Assembly (NCBI RefSeq): GCF_002443155.1
Contig: NZ_CP023667.1
Location: 744,001-808,000, forward strand
DNA length: 64,000 nucleotides
From: Alcaligenes faecalis
GTDB taxonomy: Bacteria > Pseudomonadota > Gammaproteobacteria > Burkholderiales > Burkholderiaceae_B
Reading direction: 5' to 3'
Shown: piece after piece, positions 34,299 through 43,903 of the stretch
Layout: every line of letters starts with the position of its first letter
Numbering within the stretch: the stretch's first letter is position 1
Program-made: the position numbers and the translations under genes
The notes under the pieces: generated by a model
The model's database searches: none
Seen by the model: the letters and a program-made list of their open reading frames with translations, nothing else
What the model was told of the DNA's origin: nothing

Positions 34299-35750
34299 AT
34301 GTTGCGCATTTATAACTCGTTGTCACGCTCTAAAGAGGTGTTTTCTCCGGTTGAACCGGGCCACGTACGTATGTACGTCTGTGGCATGACGGTGTACGAC
34401 TTCTGTCACCTGGGACACGCTCGTATGCTGGTCAGCTTTGACATCGTGCAGCGCTGGTTGCGAGCAAGCGGCTACCGCGTCTCCTATGTGCGCAACATTA
34501 CCGATATTGATGACAAGATCATTCGCCGTGCCGTCGAGCGCAAGCAGTTGATGTCTCAGGTGACGGACTTCTATATTGCAGCCATGCATGCCGACGAAAA
34601 GGCGTTGGGTGTGCAAAGCCCCGATTCGGAGCCGCGCGCCACGCAGCACGTGCCCGATATGCTGGGCATTATTGCCAAGCTGGAAGAAAACGGCCTGGCT
34701 TATCAGTCCGAAGACGGTGATGTGAACTACGCGGTGCGTCAGTTCCCCGGCTACGGCAAGCTGTCGGGTCGCTCTCTGGATGATCTGCGTGCCGGTGAGC
34801 GTGTTGCCCTGAACTCGGCCAAGCGTGACCCTCTGGATTTTGTGCTGTGGAAGTCGGCTAAAGAAGACGAGCCCGCTGAATCCAAGTGGGAATCCTCGTA
34901 CGGCCTGGGTCGTCCAGGCTGGCACATCGAGTGCTCGGCCATGAGCAAGGCACTGCTGGGTCTGCCCCTGGATATTCACGGCGGTGGCCCGGACTTGAAG
35001 TTCCCTCACCACGAAAACGAAATTGCCCAAACAGAAGGTGCCTTTGGCGGCCAGCTGGCCAATGTCTGGATGCACTGCGGTCCCCTGATGGTGGACTCGG
35101 AGAAAATGTCCAAGTCCCTGGGCAACTTCCGTCGCATCCGCGATACCGTGGCGCCCGAAGGTCTGGCCGACGAGGAAAGCAGCTACATCGCCAACCCGCG
35201 TGAAGCTGAAATGCTGCGCTTCTTTATTGTGCGCAATCATTACCGCAGCCTGCAAAACTACGCGCCGGACAATCTGCGCGATGCCCAGCAGGCTCTGGAC
35301 CGTCTGTACCAGACCCTGCAACACGTTCCTGCCGCCGACGTTCAGATCGACTGGACGCAAGGCCCGGCCTTGGCTTTTGCCGAAGCCATGAATGACGATT
35401 TCAATACGGCTGGCGCTATTGCCGTTCTGTTTGAACTGGCTGGCCAGGCCAACCGCGACAAGGATGCGCAGGCCGCCGGTTTGATGCGCGCTCTGGGTGG
35501 CGTGATTGGTCTGTTGCAAGTGGACCCGGCCGTCTACTGGCGCGCCAGCACACGTTTTGGTCAGGCGGCCAGCGTGGCCGGCGCCGACTCCTTGAGCGAT
35601 ACCCAGATTGATGAGCTGCTGGCTGAGCGCAGCCAGGCCAAACAGAACCGTGACTTTGCGCGCGCCGACGCCATTCGTGAGCAGCTTAAAGAGCAGGGCG
35701 TTGAGCTGGAAGATCGGCCAGGTGGAGCAACACAATGGCGCAGGGCCTAA
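34299..35750 (+). CDS. cysS: Cysteinyl-tRNA synthetase
   Basis: 483-aa class I synthetase. Visible are the zinc-binding cysteine region [18 protein letters not shown] with the HIGH-type motif near residue 30, [29 protein letters not shown] near 205 (zinc and substrate site), KMSKSLGNF (KMSKS) near 270, and the C-terminal DALR and anticodon-binding parts. Length fits CysS (461-480 aa). Its 3' end overlaps the AlkA-type gene by 16 bases. Confidence 0.96.
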   Translation: MLRIYNSLSRSKEVFSPVEPGHVRMYVCGMTVYDFCHLGHARMLVSFDIVQRWLRASGYRVSYVRNITDIDDKIIRRAVERKQLMSQVTDFYIAAMHADEKALGVQSPDSEPRATQHVPDMLGIIAKLEENGLAYQSEDGDVNYAVRQFPGYGKLSGRSLDDLRAGERVALNSAKRDPLDFVLWKSAKEDEPAESKWESSYGLGRPGWHIECSAMSKALLGLPLDIHGGGPDLKFPHHENEIAQTEGAFGGQLANVWMHCGPLMVDSEKMSKSLGNFRRIRDTVAPEGLADEESSYIANPREAEMLRFFIVRNHYRSLQNYAPDNLRDAQQALDRLYQTLQHVPAADVQIDWTQGPALAFAEAMNDDFNTAGAIAVLFELAGQANRDKDAQAAGLMRALGGVIGLLQVDPAVYWRASTRFGQAASVAGADSLSDTQIDELLAERSQAKQNRDFARADAIREQLKEQGVELEDRPGGATQWRRA

Positions 35751-36406
35751 GCGGCGTTCAATCCGGCCCGCAAGTTCGTTTGGTGGGCAAACCTGATTAC
35801 TGGGACGACGCGTGCGCCCAGCTGATGAAGCGCGATCGTATCCTGCGCAAACTCATCCCCCAGCATGGCGACTACTGGCTGCAACATCAGGCTCCGGCTT
35901 TCACCACTCTGGTGCGTTCCATCGTGGGCCAGCAACTGGCCTCGCGTACGGCGGACCAGCTGTGGCGCAAGCTGCTGGACGGTTGCGGTCAGGCTCTCTC
36001 GCCTGAACTGATTCTGGAACTGGGTTACGAGGCCTTGCATGGTTTGGGCTTGCCCAAACGCAAGGCCGAATACATTGTTGATTTGGCGACTCACTTTGAT
36101 GCTCGTAAAATCGACCCCCAGGCATGGCAGTCCCTGTCTGACGAAGCCGTTATTGCGGACCTGTGCGCCATTCGTGGCGTAGGTCGCTGGACGGCAGATA
36201 TGTTTCTGATTTTCAACTTGCACAGACCCGATGTTCTCCCCTTGGATGATGCGGGCCTGCTCAAGGCAATCTCTCAGCACTATTTCAGCGGCGAGCCGGT
36301 ATCTCGGTTCGAGGCGCGTGAAGTTGCCCAAGCGTGGGCGCCGTGGTGCACGGTGGCTACCTGGCATCTGTGGCGCAGTCTGAACACAGTTGCGGTACGA
36401 TATTAA
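35735..36406 (+). CDS. DNA-3-methyladenine glycosylase, AlkA/HhH-GPD type
   Basis: 223-aa base-excision repair glycosylase. Helix-hairpin-helix motif [18 protein letters not shown] is near residue 147, followed by [13 protein letters not shown], where the catalytic Asp is expected. [19 protein letters not shown] near residue 57 is the usual AlkA-family N-terminal helix. It lacks the N-terminal domain of E. coli AlkA (282 aa), as the shorter AlkA2/Mag1 types do. It lies between cysS (16-base overlap) and accA (26-base gap). Confidence 0.9.
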   Translation: MAQGLSGVQSGPQVRLVGKPDYWDDACAQLMKRDRILRKLIPQHGDYWLQHQAPAFTTLVRSIVGQQLASRTADQLWRKLLDGCGQALSPELILELGYEALHGLGLPKRKAEYIVDLATHFDARKIDPQAWQSLSDEAVIADLCAIRGVGRWTADMFLIFNLHRPDVLPLDDAGLLKAISQHYFSGEPVSRFEAREVAQAWAPWCTVATWHLWRSLNTVAVRY

Positions 36407-36432
36407 ATTAGGCCTAAACCTTAAGAACCGAC

Positions 36433-37398
36433 ATGCGAAATACATTCCTGGAATTTGAGCAGCCTTTGGCCGAGCTCGAAGGCAAAATCGAAGAGCTCCG
36501 CTATGTGCAATCTGATTCCGCTGTGGATATTTCAGAGGAACTCAGCCGTCTGCAGCAAAAAAGCCAGACGCTGGCCAAGAACATTTACGCCAAGCTCACG
36601 CCTTGGCAAACGGCCCTGGTTGCTCGCCATCCACAACGTCCATATACGCTGGACTATGTAAACCAGATCTTCTCGGACTTCCACGAGCTGCATGGCGATC
36701 GCATGTACGCGGACGACCTGGCAATTGTGGGTGGTCTGGCTCGTTTCAACGGCACGCCTTGCATGGTCATTGGTCACCAGAAAGGTCGTGACACCAAAGA
36801 GCGCGCCCGTCGCAACTTCGGCATGCCGCGCCCTGAAGGCTATCGCAAGGCCCTGCGCCTGATGCATCTGGCTGAAAAATTCGGTATCCCCGTTTTCACC
36901 TTTGTGGACACCCCCGGTGCCTACCCCGGTATTGGTGCGGAAGAGCGTGGCCAGTCCGAGGCAATCGGTCATAACCTGTTTGCCATGGCCAAGCTGCGTG
37001 TACCTATCATCTCCACCATTATTGGTGAAGGCGGTTCGGGCGGCGCTTTGGCAATTGCCGTGGGTGACGTGGTCTCCATGCTGCAATACTCCACCTACGC
37101 CGTGATCTCGCCCGAAGGTTGTGCCTCGATTCTGTGGCGCAGCGCGGACAAGGCTCCTGTGGCGGCTGAAGCCTTGGCCATTACCGCACCCCGTTTGAAA
37201 GAACTGGGTCTGGTCGATCGCGTGATTAACGAGCCTATCGGTGGCGCGCATCGCGACCCCACCATGATGGCGCGTCAATTGGGCCGTGCCCTGGCCGACG
37301 CCTTGCGTCAGGTCTCGGGCCTGAGCACCGAACAACTGCTGGCGCAGCGTATGGAACGTCTACTGGCCTACGGTCGTTATCAGGAAGTTCGTGCCTGA
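36433..37398 (+). CDS. accA: Acetyl-CoA carboxylase carboxyltransferase alpha subunit
   Basis: 321-aa subunit that, with AccD, moves the carboxyl group from biotin to acetyl-CoA in fatty acid synthesis. Marks are [18 protein letters not shown] at the N-terminus, [21 protein letters not shown] near 90, [22 protein letters not shown] near 155 and [15 protein letters not shown] near 198. Length matches E. coli AccA (319 aa). tilS begins 8 bases before its stop. Confidence 0.97.
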   Translation: MRNTFLEFEQPLAELEGKIEELRYVQSDSAVDISEELSRLQQKSQTLAKNIYAKLTPWQTALVARHPQRPYTLDYVNQIFSDFHELHGDRMYADDLAIVGGLARFNGTPCMVIGHQKGRDTKERARRNFGMPRPEGYRKALRLMHLAEKFGIPVFTFVDTPGAYPGIGAEERGQSEAIGHNLFAMAKLRVPIISTIIGEGGSGGALAIAVGDVVSMLQYSTYAVISPEGCASILWRSADKAPVAAEALAITAPRLKELGLVDRVINEPIGGAHRDPTMMARQLGRALADALRQVSGLSTEQLLAQRMERLLAYGRYQEVRA

Positions 37399-38476
37399 TC
37401 CATTGCCTTCCAGTCAGCTGGGGGGCTTTAGCCCCTCACCCCCGCTGCTGGAGGCGCTTAACCATCACCTAAGTTTCAAAAGCGGCGATAGCGTCGCTGT
37501 CGCCTTAAGTGGTGGTGCGGACTCGGCAATGCTGGCGGTACATGCCCATCTTTGGGCCAGCCGCCGCAAAGTCACACTTCATTTTTTTCATATCCATCAC
37601 GGCCTGCAAGCCATTGCCGATCAGTGGCAGGCGCACGTGCATGACTTGGCTGCGCGTTTGCAGCGACCCTGTCACAGCTTGCGGGTCCAGGTGCAATCCC
37701 GCCGTCTCAGCGCGGATGGCATGGAATCTGCCGCACGTGATGCCCGCTATCAAGGTCTGGCTGAACTGGCGCATTTTATTGGCTTGCAGCATGTGCTGCT
37801 GGCCCATCATCAGGACGATCAGGCTGAAACCGTTTTGATGCGTTTGCTGCGAGGCACGGGCACAACCGGCCTGGGTGCGATGGCCCCCCATATGCAGCGC
37901 GATGATCTGAGTTACTGGCGACCCTGGCTGGAGCAGCCCAGGGCACTTATTCTTCAAGCCAGTGAACATTTTGCGGCGGCCACAGGCTGGCACGCAGTAC
38001 AAGACCCCACCAATACCAATCCTGATTACACCCGTGGCGCGGTGCGTGACTTGCTCACGCCTGTGCTGGATGCGCGCTGGCCGGGTTGGCAGAGCCGTTT
38101 GCAAAGACAGGCTCACCTGAGCCGTGAAACGCAGGAGGTCCTGGACAGTGTGGCCCGTCAGGACTGGCTGGGCCTGGAGCCGGATGAAACCGGCCGCAGC
38201 TTCAGTCTGAGCGCCTGGCGCGGTCTGGAACCGGCCCGGCAAAGCATGGTGATCCGTTATTGGTTGCAGGAGCAGGGCGCCGGTTTGCCCACGCATGCCC
38301 GTCTGGCAGAGCTGCTGCGCCAGCTGCGTGGCGTGCATGCCCAGGGCCATGACAGAAATTTGATGTGGAAGCATGGACCAAACCTGATCCGCTGTGTGCG
38401 CGGTCGGGTGCAGATCGAATCTGCCGGTTCAGGCGAGCAGCAAGCCGGCCTGAAGGCCGATCAAGCAAGTAAGTAA
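37391..38476 (+). CDS. tilS: tRNA(Ile)-lysidine synthase
   Basis: 361-aa N-type ATP pyrophosphatase that converts C34 of tRNA-Ile(CAU) to lysidine. The PP-loop [12 protein letters not shown] is near residue 38, HIHHGLQ near 67, [22 protein letters not shown] near 135 and [11 protein letters not shown]. The GTG at 37391 overlaps accA by 8 bases, indicating translational coupling. It is shorter than E. coli TilS (432 aa), with a reduced C-terminal region. Confidence 0.93.
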   Translation: MPDPLPSSQLGGFSPSPPLLEALNHHLSFKSGDSVAVALSGGADSAMLAVHAHLWASRRKVTLHFFHIHHGLQAIADQWQAHVHDLAARLQRPCHSLRVQVQSRRLSADGMESAARDARYQGLAELAHFIGLQHVLLAHHQDDQAETVLMRLLRGTGTTGLGAMAPHMQRDDLSYWRPWLEQPRALILQASEHFAAATGWHAVQDPTNTNPDYTRGAVRDLLTPVLDARWPGWQSRLQRQAHLSRETQEVLDSVARQDWLGLEPDETGRSFSLSAWRGLEPARQSMVIRYWLQEQGAGLPTHARLAELLRQLRGVHAQGHDRNLMWKHGPNLIRCVRGRVQIESAGSGEQQAGLKADQASK

Positions 38477-38647
38477 GTAGTTTGGGGTGGCCTGTGGCAG
38501 GAGCGTGGGCTATGGTGTTGAGTCGACAAAGTATGTGTTTTTTTGCGTGCGCATGTGGTAGAGCCTGCGCTTGGGGCACAGAAAGTCGTTAGAATAGTTG
38601 GGTTTTGTGTCTATCCCAGACCTTAGCCCTTTGATGCAGAGTAAAAG

Positions 38648-39901
38648 ATGTCCCTGATCGTACATAAATATGGCGGCACGTCGATGGGCTCGATCGAGCG
38701 CATCCAGAATGTGGCGCGTCGGGTTGCCAAATGGCATGCCGCCGGGCACCAAGTGGTGGTGGTTCCTTCGGCCATGTCCGGTGAAACCAACCGTTTGCTA
38801 GGCCTGGCCAAAGAACTGAGCATTCAGCCTGATCCGCGTGAGCTGGATATGCTGGCTGCCACGGGCGAACAAGCCAGTAGCGCTTTGTTGGCCATGGCTT
38901 TGGCTGCCCAGGGCGTTCCCGCCCGCAGCTATGCCGGTTGGCAAGTTCCAGTCAAGACCGACAATGCCTACACGCGTGCCCGCATTAGCTCTATTGATGA
39001 CACCCGTATTCGCCAGGATCTGGACGCAGGCCGTGTGGTCGTTGTGACTGGTTTCCAAGGTGTGGATGAAGAAGGCAATATCACGACCCTGGGTCGTGGT
39101 GGTTCGGACACTTCTGCGGTGGCTGTTGCCGCTGCCATGAAGGCCAGCGAATGCCTGATTTATACCGATGTGGATGGTGTCTACACAACTGACCCGCGCG
39201 TGGTGCCAGAAGCCCGTCGCATGAAAGTGCTGTCCTTTGAAGAAATGCTGGAAATGGCCTCTTTGGGCTCCAAGGTTCTTCAAATCCGGTCCGTGGAATT
39301 TGCGGGCAAGTACAAGGTGCCTGTGCGCGTCTTGTCCTCCATGACCGACCCCATGATTCCGCTCGAAGAAGAAATGTCTTCGGGCACGCTGATTACTTTC
39401 GAGGAAGACCAAAAAATGGAAGCTGCCGTTGTCTCTGGCATCGCCTTCAGCCGTGATGAAGCCAAGTTCACCCTGCGTGCCGTTCCTGACACCCCAGGCG
39501 TGGCCTATTCCATTCTGGGCCCCATCGCAGCGGCCAACATCGAAGTCGACATGATTTTGCAGAACCTGTCGGTTCAGGGCACCACAGACTTCTCCTTTAC
39601 CGTTAGCCGCAACGACGCGCTGCGTACCAAGGAATTGTTGATGAACCAGGTCGGTCCTGCTGTGGGCGCTGGCGAAATCGTGTTTGACGAAGCCGTTTGC
39701 AAAGTGTCCATCGTCGGTATCGGCATGCGTAACCACGCTGGCATCGCCAGCTCCATGTTCCGCGCCTTGTCCGAAGAGGGCATCAACATCCAGATGATCA
39801 GCACCAGTGAGATCAAGACCTCGGTCATCATCGCTGACAAGTACATGGAATTGGCGGTACGTGCTCTGCACAAGACGTTCGAGCTGGATCAGGAAAAATA
39901 A
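38648..39901 (+). CDS. lysC: Aspartate kinase
   Basis: 417-aa aspartokinase, first step to lysine, threonine and methionine. Marks are VHKYGGTSMGSIERI at residue 5, VVVVTGFQGVDEEGNITTLGRGGSDTSAV in outline at about 130-160, and YTDVDGVYTTDPRVV. Two ACT domains cover about 265-417 (VPDTPGVAYSILGPIAAANI, GIGMRNHAGIASSMFRALSE), the usual seat of feedback control by lysine and threonine. Length equals the common monofunctional beta-less form. tRNA-Ser(GCT) follows 60 bases downstream with its own promoter. Confidence 0.96.
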   Translation: MSLIVHKYGGTSMGSIERIQNVARRVAKWHAAGHQVVVVPSAMSGETNRLLGLAKELSIQPDPRELDMLAATGEQASSALLAMALAAQGVPARSYAGWQVPVKTDNAYTRARISSIDDTRIRQDLDAGRVVVVTGFQGVDEEGNITTLGRGGSDTSAVAVAAAMKASECLIYTDVDGVYTTDPRVVPEARRMKVLSFEEMLEMASLGSKVLQIRSVEFAGKYKVPVRVLSSMTDPMIPLEEEMSSGTLITFEEDQKMEAAVVSGIAFSRDEAKFTLRAVPDTPGVAYSILGPIAAANIEVDMILQNLSVQGTTDFSFTVSRNDALRTKELLMNQVGPAVGAGEIVFDEAVCKVSIVGIGMRNHAGIASSMFRALSEEGINIQMISTSEIKTSVIIADKYMELAVRALHKTFELDQEK

Positions 39902-39914
39902 TCCCTTTTGCTAT

Positions 39915-39943
39915 TTGCATTGGTTTTTTATAAATGCTATAGT
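39915..39943 (+). promoter_or_regulatory. Promoter of tRNA-Ser(GCT)
   Basis: TTGCAT (39915-39920), a 17-base spacer and TATAGT (39938-39943) form a good sigma-70 promoter. Transcription would begin about 12 bases before the tRNA. Confidence 0.75.
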
Positions 39944-39961
39944 AGCTTCTTTCCTAGAGCT

Positions 39962-40054
39962 GGAGACGTGGCCGAGAGGTTGAAGGTACTCCCCTGCTAA
40001 GGGAGCATACGGCTTATACCCGTATCGAGGGTTCGAATCCCTCCGTCTCCGCCA
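39962..40054 (+). tRNA. tRNA-Ser(GCT)
   Basis: Class II tRNA of 90 bases plus encoded CCA (40052-40054). Acceptor GGAGACG pairs with CGTCTCC. The D-arm begins GGCCGAGAGG, the anticodon stem CTCCC/GGGAG holds loop CTGCTAA with anticodon GCT, a long variable arm follows (ATACGGCTTATACCCGTAT), and the T-arm is GAGGGTTCGAATCCCTC. Confidence 0.97.
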
Positions 40055-40068
40055 GCTGGAATTAAATT

Positions 40069-40096
40069 AAGCCCTTGTTTTCAAGGGCTTTTTTTA
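40069..40096 (+). terminator. Terminator after tRNA-Ser
   Basis: A 9-bp stem (AAGCCCTTG, loop TTTT, CAAGGGCTT) is followed by a run of T. Confidence 0.9.
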
Positions 40097-40472
40097 TTGT
40101 CTGACGCTTGGCGTGGACAGTGATCGGGTGCGTTTTCAATTCCATCCTGGTTCAGGCAAGCCCCTGATTTGGGCGTTGCCAGCGTCAAGCAGACAGGTCT
40201 TGCGCCTTTTCAGTGACAAGAACAAAAAAATAATTGTTACTTTTTCATCTCAGCCGGTTCAGACGAAGTAAACCTCTGACCGTTGTCGGCAGGCCTGTTT
40301 CAAACGGCATGTATTTTCAAAGCGCAAGGCTTTTCAATACAAGATTGTTGAGGATTGAAAAGGCTGTGTCGTTTTTGGCACAGGCAAAGAAAAGCAGTCT
40401 CTCCCATGCTTACAATCGACGAATGTGTTTTACGTCGTTCAAGACGGGTAGTCTTGTTTTTTAGGGCGAGCG
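40097..40472. other. 376-base intergenic stretch, nothing recognised
   Basis: Between the tRNA-Ser terminator and the exported protein gene. A 76-codon plus-strand frame at 40234-40464 has basic, low-complexity wording and no ribosome site, and I do not call it. The promoter of the following gene must lie here. Confidence 0.55.
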
Positions 40473-41033
40473 ATGATTAAACGAGTCCTCTGTATCTGTA
40501 GCATGGCCTTGATGGGCCTGCCTTTCTTGGCATCGTCAACTGAGCTGGCATTGGATGACCAGGTCGTGACTCGTTATGTGCAAAGCCTGGGCGAGATCTT
40601 GCCGGTGCTGCAAACCGTAGAGCGTAGCGAGCCGGTATGGGATGGTGGTCTGCCTGATGGTTTTCCTCCCATGCTGGAGGTGGACCAGGTCGAGCGTGGT
40701 TCGGAGATTTACCGTCACTTGAACAATCTGGCGCAAAAGCACGGCTTTGCTGGGCTGGGGCAATGGGACGCTGTAGGGCGCCGTATTTGGCTGACCCGTC
40801 TCTATATTCAGGAGCGTGAAGATCTGGACTCGGTTTACGAGCAGCTGGATGCTCTGGAAGCCGCCTTGCGTGATAACGCTCGCCAATACTCCACGGCCGA
40901 GCTGGAGCAGTTGATGCGTACTTTTCAGACCAGCAAAAATCATATTCTGCGCTTGATTGCGACTCGCAACGATGTGCCCCCCGTGCAGGCTCATCTGGCG
41001 GAGCTGGACGCTGCGCTGGCTTCCTTGGAATAG
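40473..41033 (+). CDS. Exported helical protein of unknown function
   Basis: 186-aa protein, family not recognised. Residues 1-23 form a signal peptide (MIKRVLCICSMALMGLPFLA, cleavage near ASST). The rest is predicted mainly helical and acidic, with amphipathic runs at about 60-75, 95-130 (REDLDSVYEQLDALEAALRD) and 135-186. It looks like a small periplasmic protein. It precedes the 46-aa membrane protein and the prohibitin-like gene on the same strand, 171 bases away. Confidence 0.75.
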   Translation: MIKRVLCICSMALMGLPFLASSTELALDDQVVTRYVQSLGEILPVLQTVERSEPVWDGGLPDGFPPMLEVDQVERGSEIYRHLNNLAQKHGFAGLGQWDAVGRRIWLTRLYIQEREDLDSVYEQLDALEAALRDNARQYSTAELEQLMRTFQTSKNHILRLIATRNDVPPVQAHLAELDAALASLE

Positions 41034-41204
41034 TCAGGCAAGCCGCTTTTTTATTTCCCAAGACCTCACAATGGCGTCCGTTTAAGTTTTGTTACCAGCA
41101 ATACTGTCCATTTGTCATATTTTGACGCTTCTTTTCTGAGCGTGACAGAAGGAATCGGGGATAATTGCGCTCTGATTGAAATCTAGTGGGAAGATTGAAG
41201 CGTC

Positions 41205-41345
41205 ATGCGTATCATCTTGATTTTGTTGGGGGCCGCTGTGCTGGCCTACCTGATTGCCAAAGGCATACGGCAACTGATGGTGGAACGTCGTCAATTAAAA
41301 GACCAGACGCGTCAGCCACATAAAGGAAGCCGTGATGAGCACTGA
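41205..41345 (+). CDS. Small single-pass membrane protein (46 aa)
   Basis: Forty-six codons from ATG 41205 to TGA 41343-41345. Residues 3-19 (IILILLGAAVLAYLIAK) form one membrane helix; the tail (RQLMVERRQLKDQTRQPHKG) is strongly basic and should face the cytoplasm. The stop lies 11 bases inside the next gene, so translation of the prohibitin-like protein is probably coupled to it. I know no family for it; it could be a small partner or regulator of the SPFH protein. Confidence 0.6.
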   Translation: MRIILILLGAAVLAYLIAKGIRQLMVERRQLKDQTRQPHKGSRDEH

Positions 41346-42258
41346 TAAAAATCCATTTACGAAACTGGCTGCTAAAACAAAGCCAGAAGGTGGCACTACC
41401 AGCTACTCCAAGGGACTGGGTTTCCTTGGGGCTGCTGTGGTTATTTTCCTGATCCTGATCGTAGCCTCCATGGGCTCGTTCCTGCAGGTAGACCAGGGTG
41501 AACGTGGCGTGGTGCTGCGTAACGGTAAACTGGTCCGCGTGGCTGACCCAGGTCTGGACTTTAAGGTCCCGTTCTTTGATACGGTACGAAAGATTTCGGT
41601 ACGCGATCACACGGTTCGCATGCAGCTTGAGGCGTACAGTTTTGACCAGCAGTCTGCCTCCATGGTGGCCTCGGTAACGTACCGCGTACCTGAAACCGAT
41701 GTGGCCCAGCTGTACTCCGAATACGGTTCGCTGGAAGCGCTGGAGGCCCGTTTGCTGGAGCGCAAGGCCCTGGACGTGATCAAGAACGTGTTCGGTAAAT
41801 ACACCGCCGCTCAGTCCATCCAGAATCGTGAAAAACTGGGTGCTGACATTAATGAAGCCATGCGCGTGACTCTGGAATCGGCTCCTTTGCAGATGATGGG
41901 CGTGCAGGTCGAGGAAGTGTCTTTCTCCAAGGCCTACGAGCAGTCGATTGAAAACCGCATGCTGGCCCAGGTTCAGATTGAAACCACCCGCCAGCAAAAA
42001 GAAACCGCTTCCATTCAGGCTGAAATCCAGGTGGTTCAGGCTGAAGCCGAAGCCCGCGCTCAGCGCGAACGCTACATGGCCGAAGCTGACGGTATTCGCC
42101 TGCGTGGTGAAGCCGAAGCCAAGGCAATTTCTGCCAAGGCTCAGGCATTGGCTCAGAACACCAATCTGGTCAACTTGAATGCTGTGGAGAAATGGGACGG
42201 TAAACTGCCAGAAAGTCTGGTTCCCGGTTCCGCCATGCCATTTATTGGACTGCGTTAA
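41335..42258 (+). CDS. SPFH/Band 7 (prohibitin-like) membrane protein
   Basis: 307-aa protein with one N-terminal membrane helix (residues 29-52, LGAAVVIFLILIVASMGSFL), then an SPFH domain (VDQGERGVVLRNGKLVRVADPGL, VSVTYRV-type strands) and a long Ala/Glu/Gln coiled coil at about 205-280. It ends with a short hydrophobic tail. Prohibitin-type proteins form ring assemblies that organise membranes and modulate proteases such as FtsH. It is not the HflKC pair, since only one gene is present. It overlaps the 46-aa gene upstream; a terminator follows. Confidence 0.87.
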   Translation: MSTDKNPFTKLAAKTKPEGGTTSYSKGLGFLGAAVVIFLILIVASMGSFLQVDQGERGVVLRNGKLVRVADPGLDFKVPFFDTVRKISVRDHTVRMQLEAYSFDQQSASMVASVTYRVPETDVAQLYSEYGSLEALEARLLERKALDVIKNVFGKYTAAQSIQNREKLGADINEAMRVTLESAPLQMMGVQVEEVSFSKAYEQSIENRMLAQVQIETTRQQKETASIQAEIQVVQAEAEARAQRERYMAEADGIRLRGEAEAKAISAKAQALAQNTNLVNLNAVEKWDGKLPESLVPGSAMPFIGLR

Positions 42259-42294
42259 TTTAGTAGCAGTAGCTGGCCTGAACAGGTTTTCTTC

Positions 42295-42333
42295 GGTAGC
42301 GTTACGGCATACGTAACGCTACCGTTTGTTTTT
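42295..42333 (+). terminator. Terminator after the prohibitin-like gene
   Basis: A 12-bp perfect stem (GGTAGCGTTACG, loop GCATA, CGTAACGCTACC) is followed by GTTTGTTTTT. Confidence 0.9.
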
Positions 42334-42347
42334 CCAAGGAGTGACGG

Positions 42348-42707
42348 ATGAATGATGAAATGAACCCGGTCCCACAAGGTGGGGGTACAAACCAGCTGGT
42401 CAGCCTGCGTAATCTGACGCTAATCAATTACGCCCTGTACATCCTGTCCATGTTTGGTGGCATTACTGCGCTGGTCGCCATCATCATCAATTACATCAAG
42501 CGTGATGAGGTTCGCGGCACCTACCTGGAGTCGCACTTTGATTGGCAAATCCGTACCTTCTGGTGGGGCTTTGTGGGCGTGGCGCTCTCGTTCTTGCTGA
42601 TGGCAATTCTGGTGGGTTTTGTGACCATCGTAATTGTGGGCGTATGGATTCTGTACCGCCTGATCAAAGGCCTGCTGGCCTTGAATGACGGCAAGGCCAT
42701 TGCCTGA
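42348..42707 (+). CDS. DUF4870-like small membrane protein
   Basis: 119-aa protein with three hydrophobic segments at about 27-48, 68-85 and 88-107, resembling the DUF4870 group (TLINYALYILSMFGGITALV, YLESHFDWQIRTFWWG). Function unknown. It begins 14 bases after the terminator of the preceding gene. Its stop abuts the stop of the convergent AraC-type gene (42707/42708). Confidence 0.75.
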   Translation: MNDEMNPVPQGGGTNQLVSLRNLTLINYALYILSMFGGITALVAIIINYIKRDEVRGTYLESHFDWQIRTFWWGFVGVALSFLLMAILVGFVTIVIVGVWILYRLIKGLLALNDGKAIA

Positions 42708-43691
42708 TCAGACAGGCATCGAGTCTGATTGAACCAGGGCCCGCATACTTTCGCGGGCCTCTTTGGGCGGCACACCAAAGTGCTGCCGAAATGCCCGGCT
42801 GAAATGGGCAGAGCTGCTGAACCCCCAGTGGTAAGCAATTTCCGTGATGGTCTTGTTGTGGTGGGCCAGCCGGCGCAAATCCTGTTCAGCGCCTTTCAGG
42901 CGCATGGACCAAATCCAGTTTGTCAGTGAATCGGCTTCGCCCTCCCAGGCGCGATGCACGGTGCTGGCCGTCAGGCTCAAACGTTTGGCAATCTTGCCTA
43001 TATTCAGCTCCGGGTCGCGCAGATTTTCCAGCACATAGGCTTTGATGCGGTCGCGTCGGACAGACCCCGTATCGTCGCTTAAAGGCAGGCTGCCCAGATT
43101 TTCTGCCAGCGCAGCGACCAGAATACCGACCAGGCTGTCGGCAAGCGACAAATCTACAATTGGGCCACCGGAGGGTGGGCAGTCCATCAGTTCGCTGACC
43201 ATATGGGAGAGCAAACGTGCCGTGCCGGATTGGGCGCTGGTGATTTTGCAGGCCGTCATGTCCTCGGCATTGTGTAAACGCTTGCGCAAGATGGAGCCGG
43301 GCAAAGAAAGCACATACTGCTCGAAGTCATGGTCAAACAAGAGCTGATAGGGGCGGGTGGAGTCGTACAGGGCCAGGTCACCAGGTTTCAGGTGAGCGGT
43401 TTTTTCGTCCTGAACCAGTTTTCCCGCTCCGGCCACCTGAATGCTGAGCAGAAAAATATCCTCGGATGCTCTGGAAATTTGCAAAGGCGTGCGCAGTACC
43501 GTCTGTGTGGTCGAGGTGATATGGGAGAGGCTGACGGCCGCCAGCTCACGACGCGTAATGGCTCCGAAGAAAGGGGCGCTGGAGCGGGAGGGAACGGCGC
43601 ATTCCAGTTGCACATAGGCCTTGTTGACGGCCTCCATCCAATAGGGTGCGCGCCGGGTAGCGGGAATTGCCGTGGTGGACCATTGCTCCAT
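42708..43691 (-). CDS. AraC-family regulator, probably of the nitrilase gene
   Basis: 327-aa regulator with an N-terminal cupin-like effector part (LYDSTRPYQLLFDHDFEQYVLS near residue 110) and a C-terminal AraC DNA-binding domain of two helix-turn-helices at about 215-315 (GKIAKRLSLTASTVHRAWEG; HWGFSSSAHFSRAFRQHFGV). This is the domain order of NitR of Rhodococcus rhodochrous J1, which activates nitA in response to a nitrile. Here the nitrilase gene also lies just upstream on the same strand (212 bases away). Control of the nitrilase is therefore likely, but inferred. Confidence 0.87.
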   Translation of the reverse strand: MEQWSTTAIPATRRAPYWMEAVNKAYVQLECAVPSRSSAPFFGAITRRELAAVSLSHITSTTQTVLRTPLQISRASEDIFLLSIQVAGAGKLVQDEKTAHLKPGDLALYDSTRPYQLLFDHDFEQYVLSLPGSILRKRLHNAEDMTACKITSAQSGTARLLSHMVSELMDCPPSGGPIVDLSLADSLVGILVAALAENLGSLPLSDDTGSVRRDRIKAYVLENLRDPELNIGKIAKRLSLTASTVHRAWEGEADSLTNWIWSMRLKGAEQDLRRLAHHNKTITEIAYHWGFSSSAHFSRAFRQHFGVPPKEARESMRALVQSDSMPV

Positions 43692-43903
43692 TGATGACCT
43701 CTCCGTCTTGGTTCCAAAGGCTGACGGCAGGGACTGCGATCAACTGGACTGACTAAGTATCAGGCAAGATCTCTGGTTTGAGCCAGACCAGAAAGGGTGA
43801 CAGGCGACGATAATTTCCGACCAGGACGAAGCGGATGCGGGATCGGGGACGCAGAAGGAATCAAGACCCGGACAGTTTGCCCGGGCCTTGTCATCTTTTG
43901 GGG

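Noticed and set aside
40234..40464. Plus-strand frame of 76 codons before the exported protein gene
   Set aside because: Basic low-information sequence without a start signal; more likely promoter region.
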